A DNA stretch of 64,000 nucleotides from Paeniroseomonas aquatica (GCF_030409335.1 NZ_JAUFPN010000060.1:1-64000), one strand, 5' to 3'; positions 8,043-17,363 are shown, counted from the stretch's first letter. Numbers and translations are program-made. Notes: generated by a model from the sequence alone, not told the origin.

Positions 8043-9449
8043 GTGCGCCATTTTACAAAGCAGTCCCGCATCATCGGCGGCGTCACTGTGCTCCGTCTTG
8101 TCGACAACGACGGTGACCCTGTGGCCACCTTCGACGCTTTTGCGGAATTCCTGACCCGTCGGGCGTACGCGCGTGCCACCGTGAAGCGCTATTTGGAGGT
8201 CGTTGCGGCATTCCTCGACTATTTGACGGAGGCCCGGGTGTTCGGCGTAGCGGTTCCGGCCCACGAACTTAACCGTGTGGTTGAAAGCTACCTGCAGGTT
8301 ATCGGCAGGGCGACGCAGATTCGGACCGCGGAGAACTCTCAATCCGACTCCTTCCTGCAATGGGCGAAGCCCGTAGCAGAAGCGCTGGACCTACACTCCG
8401 TCAGAATCGCCGCGAACACCGTCGCCGCCGTCAACCTGTTTCTCAGGCAATCAAACCTTGTCTTGCAGGCCGAGCTGGACCGGGCCGCGGCGGCGGGTTT
8501 CACCTCCCCCCCTCCGGATCCATCCGGCGTCATCCGTGTAGTCAGCGGGCACGCGCTCCTTACTGCGTCGCAGCGGAAGGCGCTGAAGCAGAGTTCCATG
8601 TTGGCCAATGTCATCCGCTTGCACCCGGAAGGCCTTCAACGCCCGCGCAACCTCACCCTCCCTCGGGACGCGCGTGCGCAACTCGATGAGGCCGGGCTGG
8701 ACTTCCCGCTCGATGGACTCGCCCCGCTGTTCGCCTCGGCGCGCAGCCACCGTGACCGAGCATTATGGCTGCTGCTTGCAGGCGGCGGCATCCGGACCTC
8801 GGAGGCCATGGCGTTGAAACTGGATCACATTGACCCGAAGGCACGTGCCCTCTTTGTTGAGGATCCCGCGTTCGACCGTTCCCGCCCGGATGAGCCCTCC
8901 CACCGTCCGGAGCGCTTCAAAGGTCGGGCCGTGGCGGAGGTCTACCTTTTCGAGCCACTAAAGACCCGCTTCTTCGAGGCGCTGACTGCGTACTTGCTAG
9001 GCGAGTACGTGCCGGGCTGCGGCCACGGCTACCTTTTTCAGGACATCCGGCCGGGAACCAATCGCGGCCGGCCGATGCACTTGCTTACGGACACGGCGAG
9101 ACTCAAGGCGTTTCATGCCGCGCTCCGCCGTGCTGAGATACCGGGACCGCGAAAGAGCCGTTGGGGCTTGCACTCCTTGCGGCACGCCTACGGGGTTTAC
9201 ATGCTGAACTATATCCCCGTGCCAGGCGGCTATGGCCTTCAACTAAACGAGGTTCAGCGCCTCATGGGCCACCGCAATAGGGCGACGACGGCACACTATG
9301 CCCGGCCGGATCGCGTTATTCTCGCAGCCAAGCTTGCATGGGCGGATGAGTACGTCGTGGGCGGCGGGATGGACGTCGCGGCGCTGCCGTCCTTCGTGGT
9401 GCGTCGCCTGCGGCACGAGGCTGACCGTCTCGACCAAGCGCTGTCGTGA
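8043..9449 (+). CDS. Tyrosine recombinase, first gene of a transposition trio (TnpA/GmtY-like)
   Basis: 468 aa. An N-terminal core-binding domain (~25-100) and a long middle insertion precede the catalytic domain (~225-440). Catalytic residues are Arg251 (GGGIRTSEAM), His377-Arg380 (GLHSLRHAY), His410 (LMGHRNRATT) and Tyr419 (AHYARP). The last codons overlap the next gene by 4 bp, so the two are translationally coupled. It resembles the first recombinase of Tn554-type elements in order, but is about 100 aa longer. The predicted start at 8043 may be a GTG; its immediate upstream region has GGAGG. Confidence 0.9.
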   Translation: MRHFTKQSRIIGGVTVLRLVDNDGDPVATFDAFAEFLTRRAYARATVKRYLEVVAAFLDYLTEARVFGVAVPAHELNRVVESYLQVIGRATQIRTAENSQSDSFLQWAKPVAEALDLHSVRIAANTVAAVNLFLRQSNLVLQAELDRAAAAGFTSPPPDPSGVIRVVSGHALLTASQRKALKQSSMLANVIRLHPEGLQRPRNLTLPRDARAQLDEAGLDFPLDGLAPLFASARSHRDRALWLLLAGGGIRTSEAMALKLDHIDPKARALFVEDPAFDRSRPDEPSHRPERFKGRAVAEVYLFEPLKTRFFEALTAYLLGEYVPGCGHGYLFQDIRPGTNRGRPMHLLTDTARLKAFHAALRRAEIPGPRKSRWGLHSLRHAYGVYMLNYIPVPGGYGLQLNEVQRLMGHRNRATTAHYARPDRVILAAKLAWADEYVVGGGMDVAALPSFVVRRLRHEADRLDQALS

Positions 9450-12400
9450 GTGAGGACCGATTTGCACCGAGCGCGCAGGTCAACCGCCAGCCAACGGCGC
9501 TACTGCTCGTCCCGGATCTCCGCGACGCCATCGCCGCCGCATGCAGCGAGATTGGGGCCGAGTTCGAGATGGCTTGGTGGCATCGTGCTGCGGACAGCAA
9601 CGTGGCGCAGCGGGATCGACGAGCCTTCGAGCACCTTAAAGCGCCGTCGCTTGTCAAACCCAGGGATGCCGTCGACTTTGTGGATGACCTCTGCATAATC
9701 GCCTCACACCCCGCAAATGCGGTTTCCTCGTCGGCAATGGAGCGTATCTACAGGCGAAGCCGTTACGATCAAAGACTGGCAGTAAGCCACTTCGCCAACC
9801 TGCGGCGTGCCGCCCGCAGAGTGCTTCTGCGATTGTGGACCAGCGAGGCAATTCTGCTCCCGATTACCGTCCCGTTGGGGTCTGTGGACGACGTTAGGGA
9901 GGGGGCTACGACGGCTGCAGAGATCTACACCTTCTGTGCCGCCTTTCCCGAGGAGGGCGCTGCGGGGACCAGCGCATTCCGCTTGAAGTCGCATGCCACA
10001 GCGTGGCTACCGTCTACGGCATGGACCCGACCCGAGCGCATTACCATGCAGGGCAGTCTAGAGGTGAACCAGCTCCTTACGGATTGCCGGAAGGGCAGGT
10101 TGGGATTCGTCGCTCGGGCGCCCGGACCTTGCGTCCAACTGCTTCTTAGCAAGCTACTCGAAGCCATGCCCGCACGCCTTGGCTTCTCGGCGGATGACCT
10201 GCGGCGTTTTGAGCTCTACTTTGCCCGACGTCTCCGCCGGGATATCTCGTTCGATCGTATCGATGAAGCGCTTGCCGAACGCGATGCCGAGCAGAAGACG
10301 GCTGTGCGAGCGAGGCGCGCTGCGCGAGGAGTCGCAGCGCGAGCGGCAGAAGCGTCGGCGGACTCGCATGTCGAGGAAATGGTTGAACGCTTCGCCTCTG
10401 GTCAAGGAGGGGCGGAGGCAATCGAAGATATGATCTTTGGTGTGAGTCGTCGCCGCGACGGCTGGTGGTCCGACATGTCAGACCACTCATTCTTGGACGT
10501 GATATTGGATGCAGAAGCTCGCCGAACCTGGGGCGTTCTGTTCGATCGCTACATGGAGTACCGCATTCGCAGGGGCATGGAGGATCAGAAGGCACCCGGG
10601 GTCGCGCTGCGCTGCCTCGCTGACTACCTCGGGGTGGCTCTCCCAATCTGGTGCTCATTTGATGAACTGCCCGTCAAACCTCCTCGAAATCCTGCCGCCT
10701 TCCGTCGCGGCCTTTTCGTCGACCCCAAGGACGAACAGATGCACGCGGCGGGCCTGCTTGCCTACATCCGACGCCGCTATCCATCTGCCGACAGTCAATA
10801 CTCGGTCATCCACCATGCATGGCAATTTTTCAGCTTCATTGCCTTGAATTATGAGGATGACCCGGAGATTGCCGGATCAGGCTTCGCAAACCCGCTCTCG
10901 AAAGAGTTCGACCTGCCCCGCGTCCGGGGCGCCCGCTCCCGTGGCACGGACAAGTTGCCTTTTGGGCGCTCGGTCCTTCCTCACCTCCTCCTGTGGCTAT
11001 ACGCCGTCGAGGCATGGGGACAGTACGTCAACGGGCAAGGGATTGAGCTGCCCTACAAGGCGTCGGTCGGCAATCCGGATGACTTTGGTTTCATTCCTGT
11101 TTATTGGCACATGAACCGCGCTTACCCTATCCGTAGGGTCCCATTCGCATCCATCCGGCCGCAGCGCGGCAGGCGCGGCGCTTCACTGACGGTACTGCGC
11201 CTCATCATCGCAACGCTGGAAACCGGGTTGCGCTTCCAAAGCATGCAGTGGCTCTGCAAGCGTAAGTTCGATCAAGCGAACGCCGGCAAGCCTATTCGCG
11301 ACGTGGCTCACCTTCACGTCAACACGGACAAGGTTGGTGGCCCGTTCGACACCGTGATCCTACCCCGTGTCCGCGCCCTACTGTTGAGGGAGAGAACTGA
11401 GCAGGATGCCCACGGAATCCAGGACCAGGAGGTCCACTACGAGGGGCGCGCCCACTCCCGATTCGCACCTCTTGTTCCACTGTTCCGGGACCTACGCTCG
11501 GGAAATCCTGTGCGCGACGGGATGTATGACAACGCCTGGACCTGGGTGCTTTCCTGCTTCCAAACACACATGCTACCGATCGAACCGGTGGTGTTCTTGC
11601 TTCCCAAACCAATCAAGGCAGAACCCCTAGGGCGTGCGTCGCATGGAGGAGAGTATTGCCCGTTGCGCTACGAGCGGCTCTATACGCCCCACTCCGCGCG
11701 CTCAACGTTCATTACGCGGAGGTCACCTTTCATTTCTTTAGGGGACCTTGCAAATCTAGTGGGGCAAGCCAACGCAAGGGTGACGGCGCATTACGACCAT
11801 CCCGAGCCCGACTCGCTATCTAACAAGCTGCTGCACGCTGACCTTGCGATGCTCAGCGCCATGCCCGATCCGGCGCCCATCCGGGAGGGGCCTGCTTTCA
11901 TAAAGGCCGCTGACGTCAACTCGGCGCTTGTCCGCTCGCTCTCGAGCAACCGTGAGGGAGCCATTGTGCGGTTCGGCATAGTGGCACTCCGGCCAATTCT
12001 AGAGTCGGACGCCGAGGGCGCGTCCGGCCTCGACCTGCTGCGCACGTCGCCCATGTCCCGCCTCGTCTTCCGCGAGACCCACGTCTGCCCGATCGGGGAG
12101 GATTGCTCCGCTGAAGTCATTGCTATTACGAAAGCTCCGTTCCGCTGCGGCTCATGTCCCTTGGCATGCAAATCGGTGGATCACCTGCCTGCCATTGTTG
12201 CAAAACAACGACTGTTGTCGGAGCGTATTCGCGCGGGTCAGGAGACCTACCGGAAGCTAGCGGCCCGCGGCGATGCGGCGGGCGAGCTGGGCGAGCTCTA
12301 CGACGCCATTGACGCTGACATCCAGGAATACCTTGGCTGGTTGCTGGCCGAAGAGATTTTGGAGGACATGCGCATCAAGCGCGGTGCCAGTGCCGAGGCA

Positions 12401-12757
12401 ATCCACACCGAGGAACCCGAGATAATCCGGCGTCACCTCATCCGGGTCGTGAAGCCCTCATCCGAACGGGAGTTCATTTTGAGGCGTGTGGTCGAGGCGA
12501 ACGTCTACCCGACGATGGCGACCGATCGACTGCGGCTCCTGGCAGGCCGCCTCAGAAAACGCATCCACGCCGGACTTGAGCCTATCGATGTGCCCGACGA
12601 GGAGGAAGACGAAATCGCGGCGCTCGCCAGCCTTATCACCGTATCTTTGAAGGCCAAGGGTGCCAACCTGGAGGAACTGGCCTTAAGCATTGGCAAGCTT
12701 CCGGTAGGGCGCTCGACGCGCCTCCTTTTGGACGGTGGCGCCGTCGGGCTTGGCTAA
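9446..12757 (+). CDS. Very large tyrosine recombinase-like protein, second gene of the trio
   Basis: 1103 aa, overlapping the first trio gene by 4 bp. Around residues 560-800 there is a recombinase catalytic core: Arg596 (LETGLRFQSM), His749-Arg752 (TPHSARSTF) and Tyr783 (VTAHYDHPEP). The usual 'GH' before the tyrosine reads GQ (LVGQANA), so one general acid/base residue is replaced. After it, around 890-920, CPIGEDC...FRCGSCPLACKSVDH has Cys/His spacing that could bind zinc. A ~560-aa N-terminal part and a ~190-aa C-terminal part have no domain I recognise. Tn554 TnpB (about 630 aa) is the nearest well-known counterpart in gene order; GmtZ is another candidate. Confidence 0.8.
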   Translation: MSEDRFAPSAQVNRQPTALLLVPDLRDAIAAACSEIGAEFEMAWWHRAADSNVAQRDRRAFEHLKAPSLVKPRDAVDFVDDLCIIASHPANAVSSSAMERIYRRSRYDQRLAVSHFANLRRAARRVLLRLWTSEAILLPITVPLGSVDDVREGATTAAEIYTFCAAFPEEGAAGTSAFRLKSHATAWLPSTAWTRPERITMQGSLEVNQLLTDCRKGRLGFVARAPGPCVQLLLSKLLEAMPARLGFSADDLRRFELYFARRLRRDISFDRIDEALAERDAEQKTAVRARRAARGVAARAAEASADSHVEEMVERFASGQGGAEAIEDMIFGVSRRRDGWWSDMSDHSFLDVILDAEARRTWGVLFDRYMEYRIRRGMEDQKAPGVALRCLADYLGVALPIWCSFDELPVKPPRNPAAFRRGLFVDPKDEQMHAAGLLAYIRRRYPSADSQYSVIHHAWQFFSFIALNYEDDPEIAGSGFANPLSKEFDLPRVRGARSRGTDKLPFGRSVLPHLLLWLYAVEAWGQYVNGQGIELPYKASVGNPDDFGFIPVYWHMNRAYPIRRVPFASIRPQRGRRGASLTVLRLIIATLETGLRFQSMQWLCKRKFDQANAGKPIRDVAHLHVNTDKVGGPFDTVILPRVRALLLRERTEQDAHGIQDQEVHYEGRAHSRFAPLVPLFRDLRSGNPVRDGMYDNAWTWVLSCFQTHMLPIEPVVFLLPKPIKAEPLGRASHGGEYCPLRYERLYTPHSARSTFITRRSPFISLGDLANLVGQANARVTAHYDHPEPDSLSNKLLHADLAMLSAMPDPAPIREGPAFIKAADVNSALVRSLSSNREGAIVRFGIVALRPILESDAEGASGLDLLRTSPMSRLVFRETHVCPIGEDCSAEVIAITKAPFRCGSCPLACKSVDHLPAIVAKQRLLSERIRAGQETYRKLAARGDAAGELGELYDAIDADIQEYLGWLLAEEILEDMRIKRGASAEAIHTEEPEIIRRHLIRVVKPSSEREFILRRVVEANVYPTMATDRLRLLAGRLRKRIHAGLEPIDVPDEEEDEIAALASLITVSLKAKGANLEELALSIGKLPVGRSTRLLLDGGAVGLG

Positions 12758-12760
12758 CCA

Positions 12761-13381
12761 ATGCCAGCGCCCAAAGGGTCATACAATGCACGCTGTTACC
12801 ATCAGGGAGCGGCCGACCTCGTCGAGGTGGCGCTCCGGCAGGCTCTAACTTCCGTGAGGGCTGGCACCATGTTTAAAAACGTCTCCTCACTCACCGCTCA
12901 CGTGGCACCCACCTGTGGGCGGACGCCCGGGCAACTGCGCAGGAACCCCCGATACAGAACGCTGCTGGAGGCGCACGTGGCGCGCCAGCTCGGGGCAGCT
13001 AGCCTGATCGGGGACGACACGCAGTCGGCAGCTATCCTAAGGGTGAAGCTAGTCGAGGCCCGTCTACGGATCGCGAACTTGGAGGCGGACAAAAGACGAC
13101 TTGAGGCGTTTGTGGCCCGCCATATGCCGAACGCCGAGTCCGACACCGCTCGTCGCGCAGCCGCTAAAACCGCCAACACAGCCTCGGACTACCAACGCGC
13201 CTTCGAGTGCACAGCGTCTGCTCTCGAAGCCTTAATCAGGCATGCTGAGGTGTACGGGGTTGACCCCTCGTCGAGCAGCCTAGTGGACCTAGCGGCCCGT
13301 CCCGGCTCGCCGCCCGTGGTCGGAAGCTATCTGATTAAAGATTTTGTTGCGTGGCAGAAAGCCAAGAAGGCCGGATGCTGA
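12761..13381 (+). CDS. Small accessory protein, third gene of the trio (TnpC-like)
   Basis: 206 aa, starting 3 bp after the second gene. Residues ~45-75 carry an HTH-like stretch (NVSSLTAHVAPTCGRTPGQLRRNPRYRTLLEAH). It is followed by a predicted coiled coil (~95-125, VKLVEARLRIANLEADKRRLEAF). This layout, a small DNA-binding-like part before a leucine/glutamate-rich helix, is that of TnpC/DUF6262 proteins which assist Tn554-type recombinases. I assign it by position and shape; sequence similarity needs to be tested. No further gene follows on the same strand, so it probably ends the operon. Confidence 0.65.
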   Translation: MPAPKGSYNARCYHQGAADLVEVALRQALTSVRAGTMFKNVSSLTAHVAPTCGRTPGQLRRNPRYRTLLEAHVARQLGAASLIGDDTQSAAILRVKLVEARLRIANLEADKRRLEAFVARHMPNAESDTARRAAAKTANTASDYQRAFECTASALEALIRHAEVYGVDPSSSSLVDLAARPGSPPVVGSYLIKDFVAWQKAKKAGC

Positions 13382-13606
13382 CGTGGGCTAAAAATTTGTT
13401 TGGAGCGTCGATAACTCAGAAGACAGGTTTATCCATGCCAAGGAAGGCGTTCCTCGGTGAATGGGTACGCCCATCGAGATAGCAAGGTAGCAGAGCTGCC
13501 ATTCATCGTTTCGGTTAAGCTGCGCACGAAAACTTGTAAAAACTCTGAGGTGGTCTTCGTCCGTCGGTCAGTTTGACGGCCTGGATAAGCTCGGCTCTGG
13601 TTGTCG

Positions 13607-14476
13607 TCAGGCCGCCAACCTCTCTACCTCGTTCGTCCCATAGGCCTCGTCTGGAGTCTGCCCCGCCAGCGCACTATGTGGGCGTCCAGTATTGTAATAG
13701 CCGATCCGCCTTGACAGCCCGGCCCGCTGCTCCGAGCCGGTCTCGAATGCGTGCAGGTAGACGCATTCGTACTTCAGGCTGCGCCACAGCCGCTCGATAA
13801 ACCGTTGTCCATCCAGCGACCACGGCCGTCCATCGAGATGCGCACCCCGGCCTGCTGCAGCAAGCCGGTGAACCGCGGCGAGGTGAACTGGCTGCCCTGG
13901 TCGGTATTGAAGATCTCCGGCCGCCCGAATCGCGCCAGGGCCTCCTCCAGCACCTCCAGGCAGAACTCCACCTCCATGGTGTTCGAGACCCGCCAGGCCA
14001 GCACCTTCCGCGTCGCCCAGTCCATCACCGCGACCAGGTAGAGGAATCCGCGCCGCATCGGGTTCGGGGCACTGCCCCGAATAGGTGATGTCGGCGCACC
14101 AGACTTGGTTGGCGCGGTCGATCACCATGTCCCGCAGCAGGTAGGGGAAGACCCGGTGCTCGGGGTTCGGCACCGTCGTCCGCGGCCGTTGGTAGATCGG
14201 CATCAGGCCCATCTTTGCCATCAGCCGCCGAATGCGCTTGCGGCCGACCACATAGCCTTCGCGCCGTAGGTGTCGTGCCATCTGCCGCGAGCCATACCAG
14301 GGCGTCTCCAGGAACTGCGCGTCGATCAACCGCATCAGCTCGAGGTTCAGCGCCGTCTCCCCAGCAGGCCGGTGGTAGAACCCCGACCGGCTGATCGAGA
14401 TCAGTTGGCACTGCCGCACCACCGACAGCTGCCGGTGCTCCGGCTCGATCATCTGGCGTCGCCGCTCCAGGCTCAT
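13607..14476 (-). pseudogene. IS3-family transposase orfB with two frameshifts
   Basis: The N-terminal third is normal (MIEPEHRQLSVVRQCQLISI, the HTH_21 region, to NQVWCADITY, which holds the first catalytic Asp). Near 14075 the frame slips. The true continuation, MRRGFLYLVAVMDWATRKVLAWRVSNTM and FNTDQGSQFTS with the second catalytic Asp, lies in another frame at about 13800-14058. Near 13800 the original frame resumes with QRFIERLWRSLKYECVYLHAF, holding the glutamate, and runs to the stop. Two compensating indels thus inactivate the integrase core. Both could in principle be sequencing errors. Confidence 0.8.
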
Positions 14477-14802
14477 CGACCGGACGCTTTCGTCAAAAAA
14501 TCCCTTTCCACCAGCAGCTGCCCAATCTTCGCGTGCAGCTTCTCGATATCCGCCTCGGCCGCCTTCGAGGTCTCATGTGCCGCCGACTTGCCGGAGAACA
14601 CCGCCGCCAGCCCCTCCATGCCCTGCCGCTTCCATTCGCCGACCATCGTCTGGTGAATGCCATGCTTCGCCGCCAGTTGCGCCGTCGTCAGCTCACCACG
14701 CAGCGCCTCCAGCGCCACCTTCGCCTTGAAATCCGCCAAATACCGCGTCCGCTTGCCCGTCATCGGGTCCGTCCTTCTCGCAGGCGAACCGAGCTTAACC
14801 AC
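14473..14802 (-). CDS. IS3-family transposase orfA
   Basis: 109 aa. Residues ~15-70 are the HTH_Tnp_1 helix-turn-helix (FKAKVALEALRGELTTAQLAAKHGIHQTMVGEWK). A leucine-zipper-like helix follows (AADIEKLHAKIGQLLVERDFLTKA). The stop overlaps the orfB start by 4 bp, as usual for the family, where a -1 frameshift makes the fused transposase. OrfA is intact, but with orfB broken this copy cannot move by itself. Confidence 0.88.
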   Translation of the reverse strand: MVKLGSPARRTDPMTGKRTRYLADFKAKVALEALRGELTTAQLAAKHGIHQTMVGEWKRQGMEGLAAVFSGKSAAHETSKAAEADIEKLHAKIGQLLVERDFLTKASGR

Positions 14803-14830
14803 CTGTCCGAGATCCGGGGACCACCTCAGA

Positions 14831-15278
14831 TCCGCTTGGCGGCGTCGTAGCCCCCGCCATCAGCCGCGTGCGGCGCTTTCACCGTCCGATTGTCGAGCAC
14901 GCCGCTGCTCGGGCTGGCCTCCCGGCCCTCCCGCTCGCGGTCCAGCATGAGCGCGATGCCGTGGATGGTCTGGAATAGCAGGCGCCGGGCGAAGCGTCGG
15001 AACCACCAATAGACGGTCTGCCATGGCCCGAAATGCACCGGCAGCATCCGCCAGCCGCAACCCGCATGGGCCAGGTAGCGGATTGCGTTGAGCATCTCCC
15101 GCATGTCGGCGCTCGGCGGCCTGCCACGCCCTGCCGGAGGAGGCAGCAGCGGCCGCATCGCAGCCCATTCCTTGTCCGTCAGATCAGTCGGATAGCGCCG
15201 CCGACGTTCAAACGCCGGCTGCCGCGCCCGATGCTCCTTGGTGCACATACCATCCATCTGGGCGGAGCCAGAGCCCAA
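14831..15278 (-). pseudogene. IS5-family transposase, N-terminal half only
   Basis: The 150 codons read as the N-terminal domain of an IS5-family transposase: RRYPTDLTDKEWAAMRPLLPPP, MREMLNAIRYLAHAGCGWRMLPVHFGPWQTVYWWFRRF, and SSGVLDNRTVKAPHAADGGGYDAAK, in which the first catalytic Asp lies. The frame is cut within a few bases of the inverted-repeat end of the IS3 element at 14830. I find no C-terminal half on the other side of that element. The region 15279-15468 between it and the tRNA holds no gene I can support. Confidence 0.8.
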
Positions 15279-15468
15279 AGCACCGCCGGTCGGACATTCT
15301 CAAACGGGGTCTGAAGCGCGATGATTTCTATTATCGTGCGCCAGATCGTTGGTAAAGAACAAGCAGAGAAAAACATTAAATGCGTCCAGCATTTAACCGT
15401 ATGCTGACGCGGACCATTCAAATGCTGGTGTAGACCAAGCCAAATACCTAATACTACTTTTAGGAACC

Positions 15469-15555
15469 CGGATGAGGTGGGATTCGAACCCACGATACGC
15501 ATTCACGTATGGCGGTTTTCAAGACCGCTGCCTTAAACCACTCGGCCACTCATCC
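15469..15555 (-). tRNA. tRNA-Ser (anticodon UGA)
   Basis: On the minus strand an 87-nt molecule folds with acceptor arm GGATGAG/CTCATCC and discriminator G. The anticodon loop CTTGAAA is closed by GCGGT/ACCGC, giving anticodon TGA. A long variable arm (ATACGTGAATGCGTAT), typical of class II serine tRNAs, and a T arm GTGGGTTCGAATCCCAC complete it. No CCA is encoded. tRNA-Ser genes are frequent integration targets, but I see no repeated tRNA 3' end in the window to show that this one was used. Confidence 0.95.
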
Positions 15556-15708
15556 CTAATAGAAGAGGTTTACGGCGTTAAATGCAGAAAGCAAGTGCGG
15601 GAGGTGGCCACCTCCGTGTGTGAGCCGCTTCACGAGTTTGAGCATTCAGCAAAAAGCGCCTGAATGCGGGTGCTGCGTGCGGCTGCAATAAGCCGTGCCC
15701 GTTCATTG

Positions 15709-15960
15709 CTATGGCGACCATTTCTGCTCGGGCCGCCAGAAATTCCTCAAATCCTCGGAATGTGCCTGCAATCCATAAGGTCTCTGGGCACGCGTGCCTT
15801 CTAATCCTCGGGGCCGAGTGTAGGTCTCAAACGGATCAGGATCGATTTCTACAAGGTTTCCCAAAAGCTCCGCCAAGATGACCATGCAATGGTTGGCATC
15901 GACTGAAGACTGACCACCACCGAACGTGGCGCCAGCGGAGAGGTTAAATCGAAAGCAAGT
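15709..15960 (-). pseudogene. Open-frame remnant of unknown origin
   Basis: On the minus strand an open frame without a start codon runs from about 15960 to a TAG at 15709-15711. It encodes ATFGGGQSSVDANHC, then a leucine-rich helix, and ends in LRNFWRPEQKWSP. It looks like the last ~80 residues of a protein whose front has been lost, with a stop in frame just upstream. I do not recognise the family. The remainder of 15556-16143, including an arginine/lysine-rich stretch close to the IS5 copy, shows nothing else. Confidence 0.3.
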
Positions 15961-16143
15961 AATCTACCAAACGAGAGCGCCGCCGACTCGCGTCGGCAGC
16001 GCTCTGCTTTCGGGCGCGGCCTATCCGTCCCCGGGGTCCGCAGCGTCTACAGTGCTAGAGCGGAGCGGCGCAGACAAGATATTTTAGAAGGCAGGCGACC
16101 GGCATCCGTTGCAGCGAATACTCGCTTTTTTTCGTTGCGATAA

Positions 16144-17076
16144 GAGCCCATCCGGGAACGGGCTGAGTGATCTGAATCGGTTGTGATTGGCTCCCGGCGG
16201 CGGTTACGGGAAGAAGGGCGTCCATGTGGACGCCCGAGAACCGGCCCAAACACGATCGCAGCAAGCTGCGCTACGCAAGCGATCTGACCGATGAGGAATG
16301 GTCGATCGTCGGCCCGCTGATCCCGCCGGCGAAGCGCGGCGGCAACAAGCGGACGATCGACGCGCGGGCGGTGCTGAATGGGGTGATGTATATCCTGTCC
16401 ACCGGCTGCCAGTGGGCGGCGCTGCCGAAGGACCTGCCGCCACGCAGCACGGTGAACGATTACCTGCGGCGCTGGGACGAGGACCGCACGCTGGATCGCA
16501 TTCACCACGCGCTCTACGTGCTGTGCCGGGAGCAGGCCGGGCGCGAAGCCAGCCCGACAGTCGCTATCATCGATAGCCAGAGCGTTAAGAGCGCGGAAAA
16601 AGGGGGGCCTGCGTCGACCCCTCCGGCTACGACGCGGGCAAGAAGATCAAAGGCAAGAAGCGCCACGTCCTGGTCGACACCCAAGGCCTGCTGATGCAGG
16701 CCATCATCCACGCCGCCGACATCCAGGACCGGGATGGTGGCGTGCTGCTGATGGGCACGCTGTTCGGCCTCTACCCCTTCCTGCTGAAGCTCTACGCCGA
16801 CGGCGGCTATCAGGGCACCAACTTCCAGGCCGGGCTGCGCACCACTTGCCGCCAGATCAACCTTGAGATCGTGAAGCGATCCGAGTTGCACAAGTTCGTC
16901 GTGCTGCCGAAGCGCTGGATCGTCGAGCGCACCATCGCCTGGCTCAATCGCTGCCGACGATTGGCCAAGGATTGGGAATGCCTAAATCGCAGCGCGCTGG
17001 CCTTCCTGCAGTGGGCCTCCGTCCGCCGCATGCTCCGAAAGCTATGTCAGAAAACCACATGATCCCGGATGGACTC
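16144..17076 (+). mobile_element. IS5-family (IS427-like) insertion sequence, apparently complete
   Basis: The ends are GAGCCCATCCGGGA at 16144-16157 and TCCCGGATGGACTC at 17063-17076, an inverted repeat with one mismatch. TAA lies directly outside both ends (16141-16143 and 17077-17079), a 3-bp target duplication. The length of 933 bp suits the group. The single transposase is made from two overlapping frames. This is probably a recent arrival, since both ends and the duplication are still readable. Confidence 0.85.
16224..17062 (+). CDS. IS5-family transposase expressed by -1 frameshifting
   Basis: Frame one (16224 on) gives the DUF4096 N-terminal domain (ASDLTDEEWSIVGPLIPP, MYILSTGCQWAALPKDLPP) and the first catalytic Asp region (TVAIIDSQSVKSAEKGG). 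At 16597-16607 lies AAAAAGGGGGG. A -1 slip there continues as ACVDPSGYDAGKKIKGKKRHVLVDTQG into the frame that ends at 17062 (LYADGGYQGTNF, KRWIVERTIAWLNRCRRLAKDWE), which has the remaining Asp and Glu. A/G slippery runs at this place are the known expression device of many IS427-group elements, so I take this as programmed and not as damage. Confidence 0.8.
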
Positions 17077-17096
17077 TAAATCGGCACAGTCGAGGT

Positions 17097-17285
17097 TCAG
17101 GCGTATGTAATGGGCGGTTCTGGATTATTTGCCTCACTGAAGCAGGCATCGTTGCAGGCGGTGCATGCCTGGGCGCATCCGCAGCATTCCGCCATGCAGC
17201 GGATCGGCGCATCGTCGGTGCGTGGGGTAGGCTTGGTATTTGCTGCCAAGCCCCAGCCGGCCCGGCCACAGCAGTGAGGTGACAC
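17097..17285 (-). pseudogene. Fragment of a DUF326 Cys-rich copper-binding protein
   Basis: Codons from 17285 down read SPHCCGRAGWG and then DDAPIRCMAECCGCAQACTACNDACFSE. The latter is very close to the N-terminus of four-helix-bundle copper-binding proteins (typical [25 protein letters not shown]). After about 17141 the similarity stops, and the frame closes at 17097, 20 bp from the end of the IS5 copy. The rest of the gene was probably lost when that element came in or by a later deletion. A complete relative of this broad family is at 35757-36089. Confidence 0.5.
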
Positions 17286-17363
17286 AAACGTACTCGGCGA
17301 CTTGACTGATATTATGATGCCCGACCGTCGCCGTATCCCCGGTGGCGGTCAAGGAGAGTCGAT

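Larger units (their letters stand above)
13544..14830 (-). mobile_element. IS3-family element, orfB damaged
   Basis: TCTGAGGTGGTC at 13544-13555 recurs in reverse complement at 14819-14830, bounding about 1.29 kb that carries orfA and orfB in the usual order on the minus strand. The bases beside the two ends do not form a target duplication. The right end abuts a cut IS5-family transposase, while the left side has no IS5 remainder. A deletion or rearrangement after insertion explains this. Positions 13382-13543, between the trio and this element, hold no gene I can support. Confidence 0.75.

Noticed and set aside
13607-14476. IS3-family orfB as an intact gene of 289 codons
   Set aside because: The middle third is in the wrong frame; the catalytic part lies in a second frame, so the long open frame is a product of two indels.
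15469-15555. tRNA-Ser as attachment site of the recombinase island
   Set aside because: I searched nearby sequence for a repeat of the tRNA 3' end and found none, and several insertion sequences lie between it and the trio.
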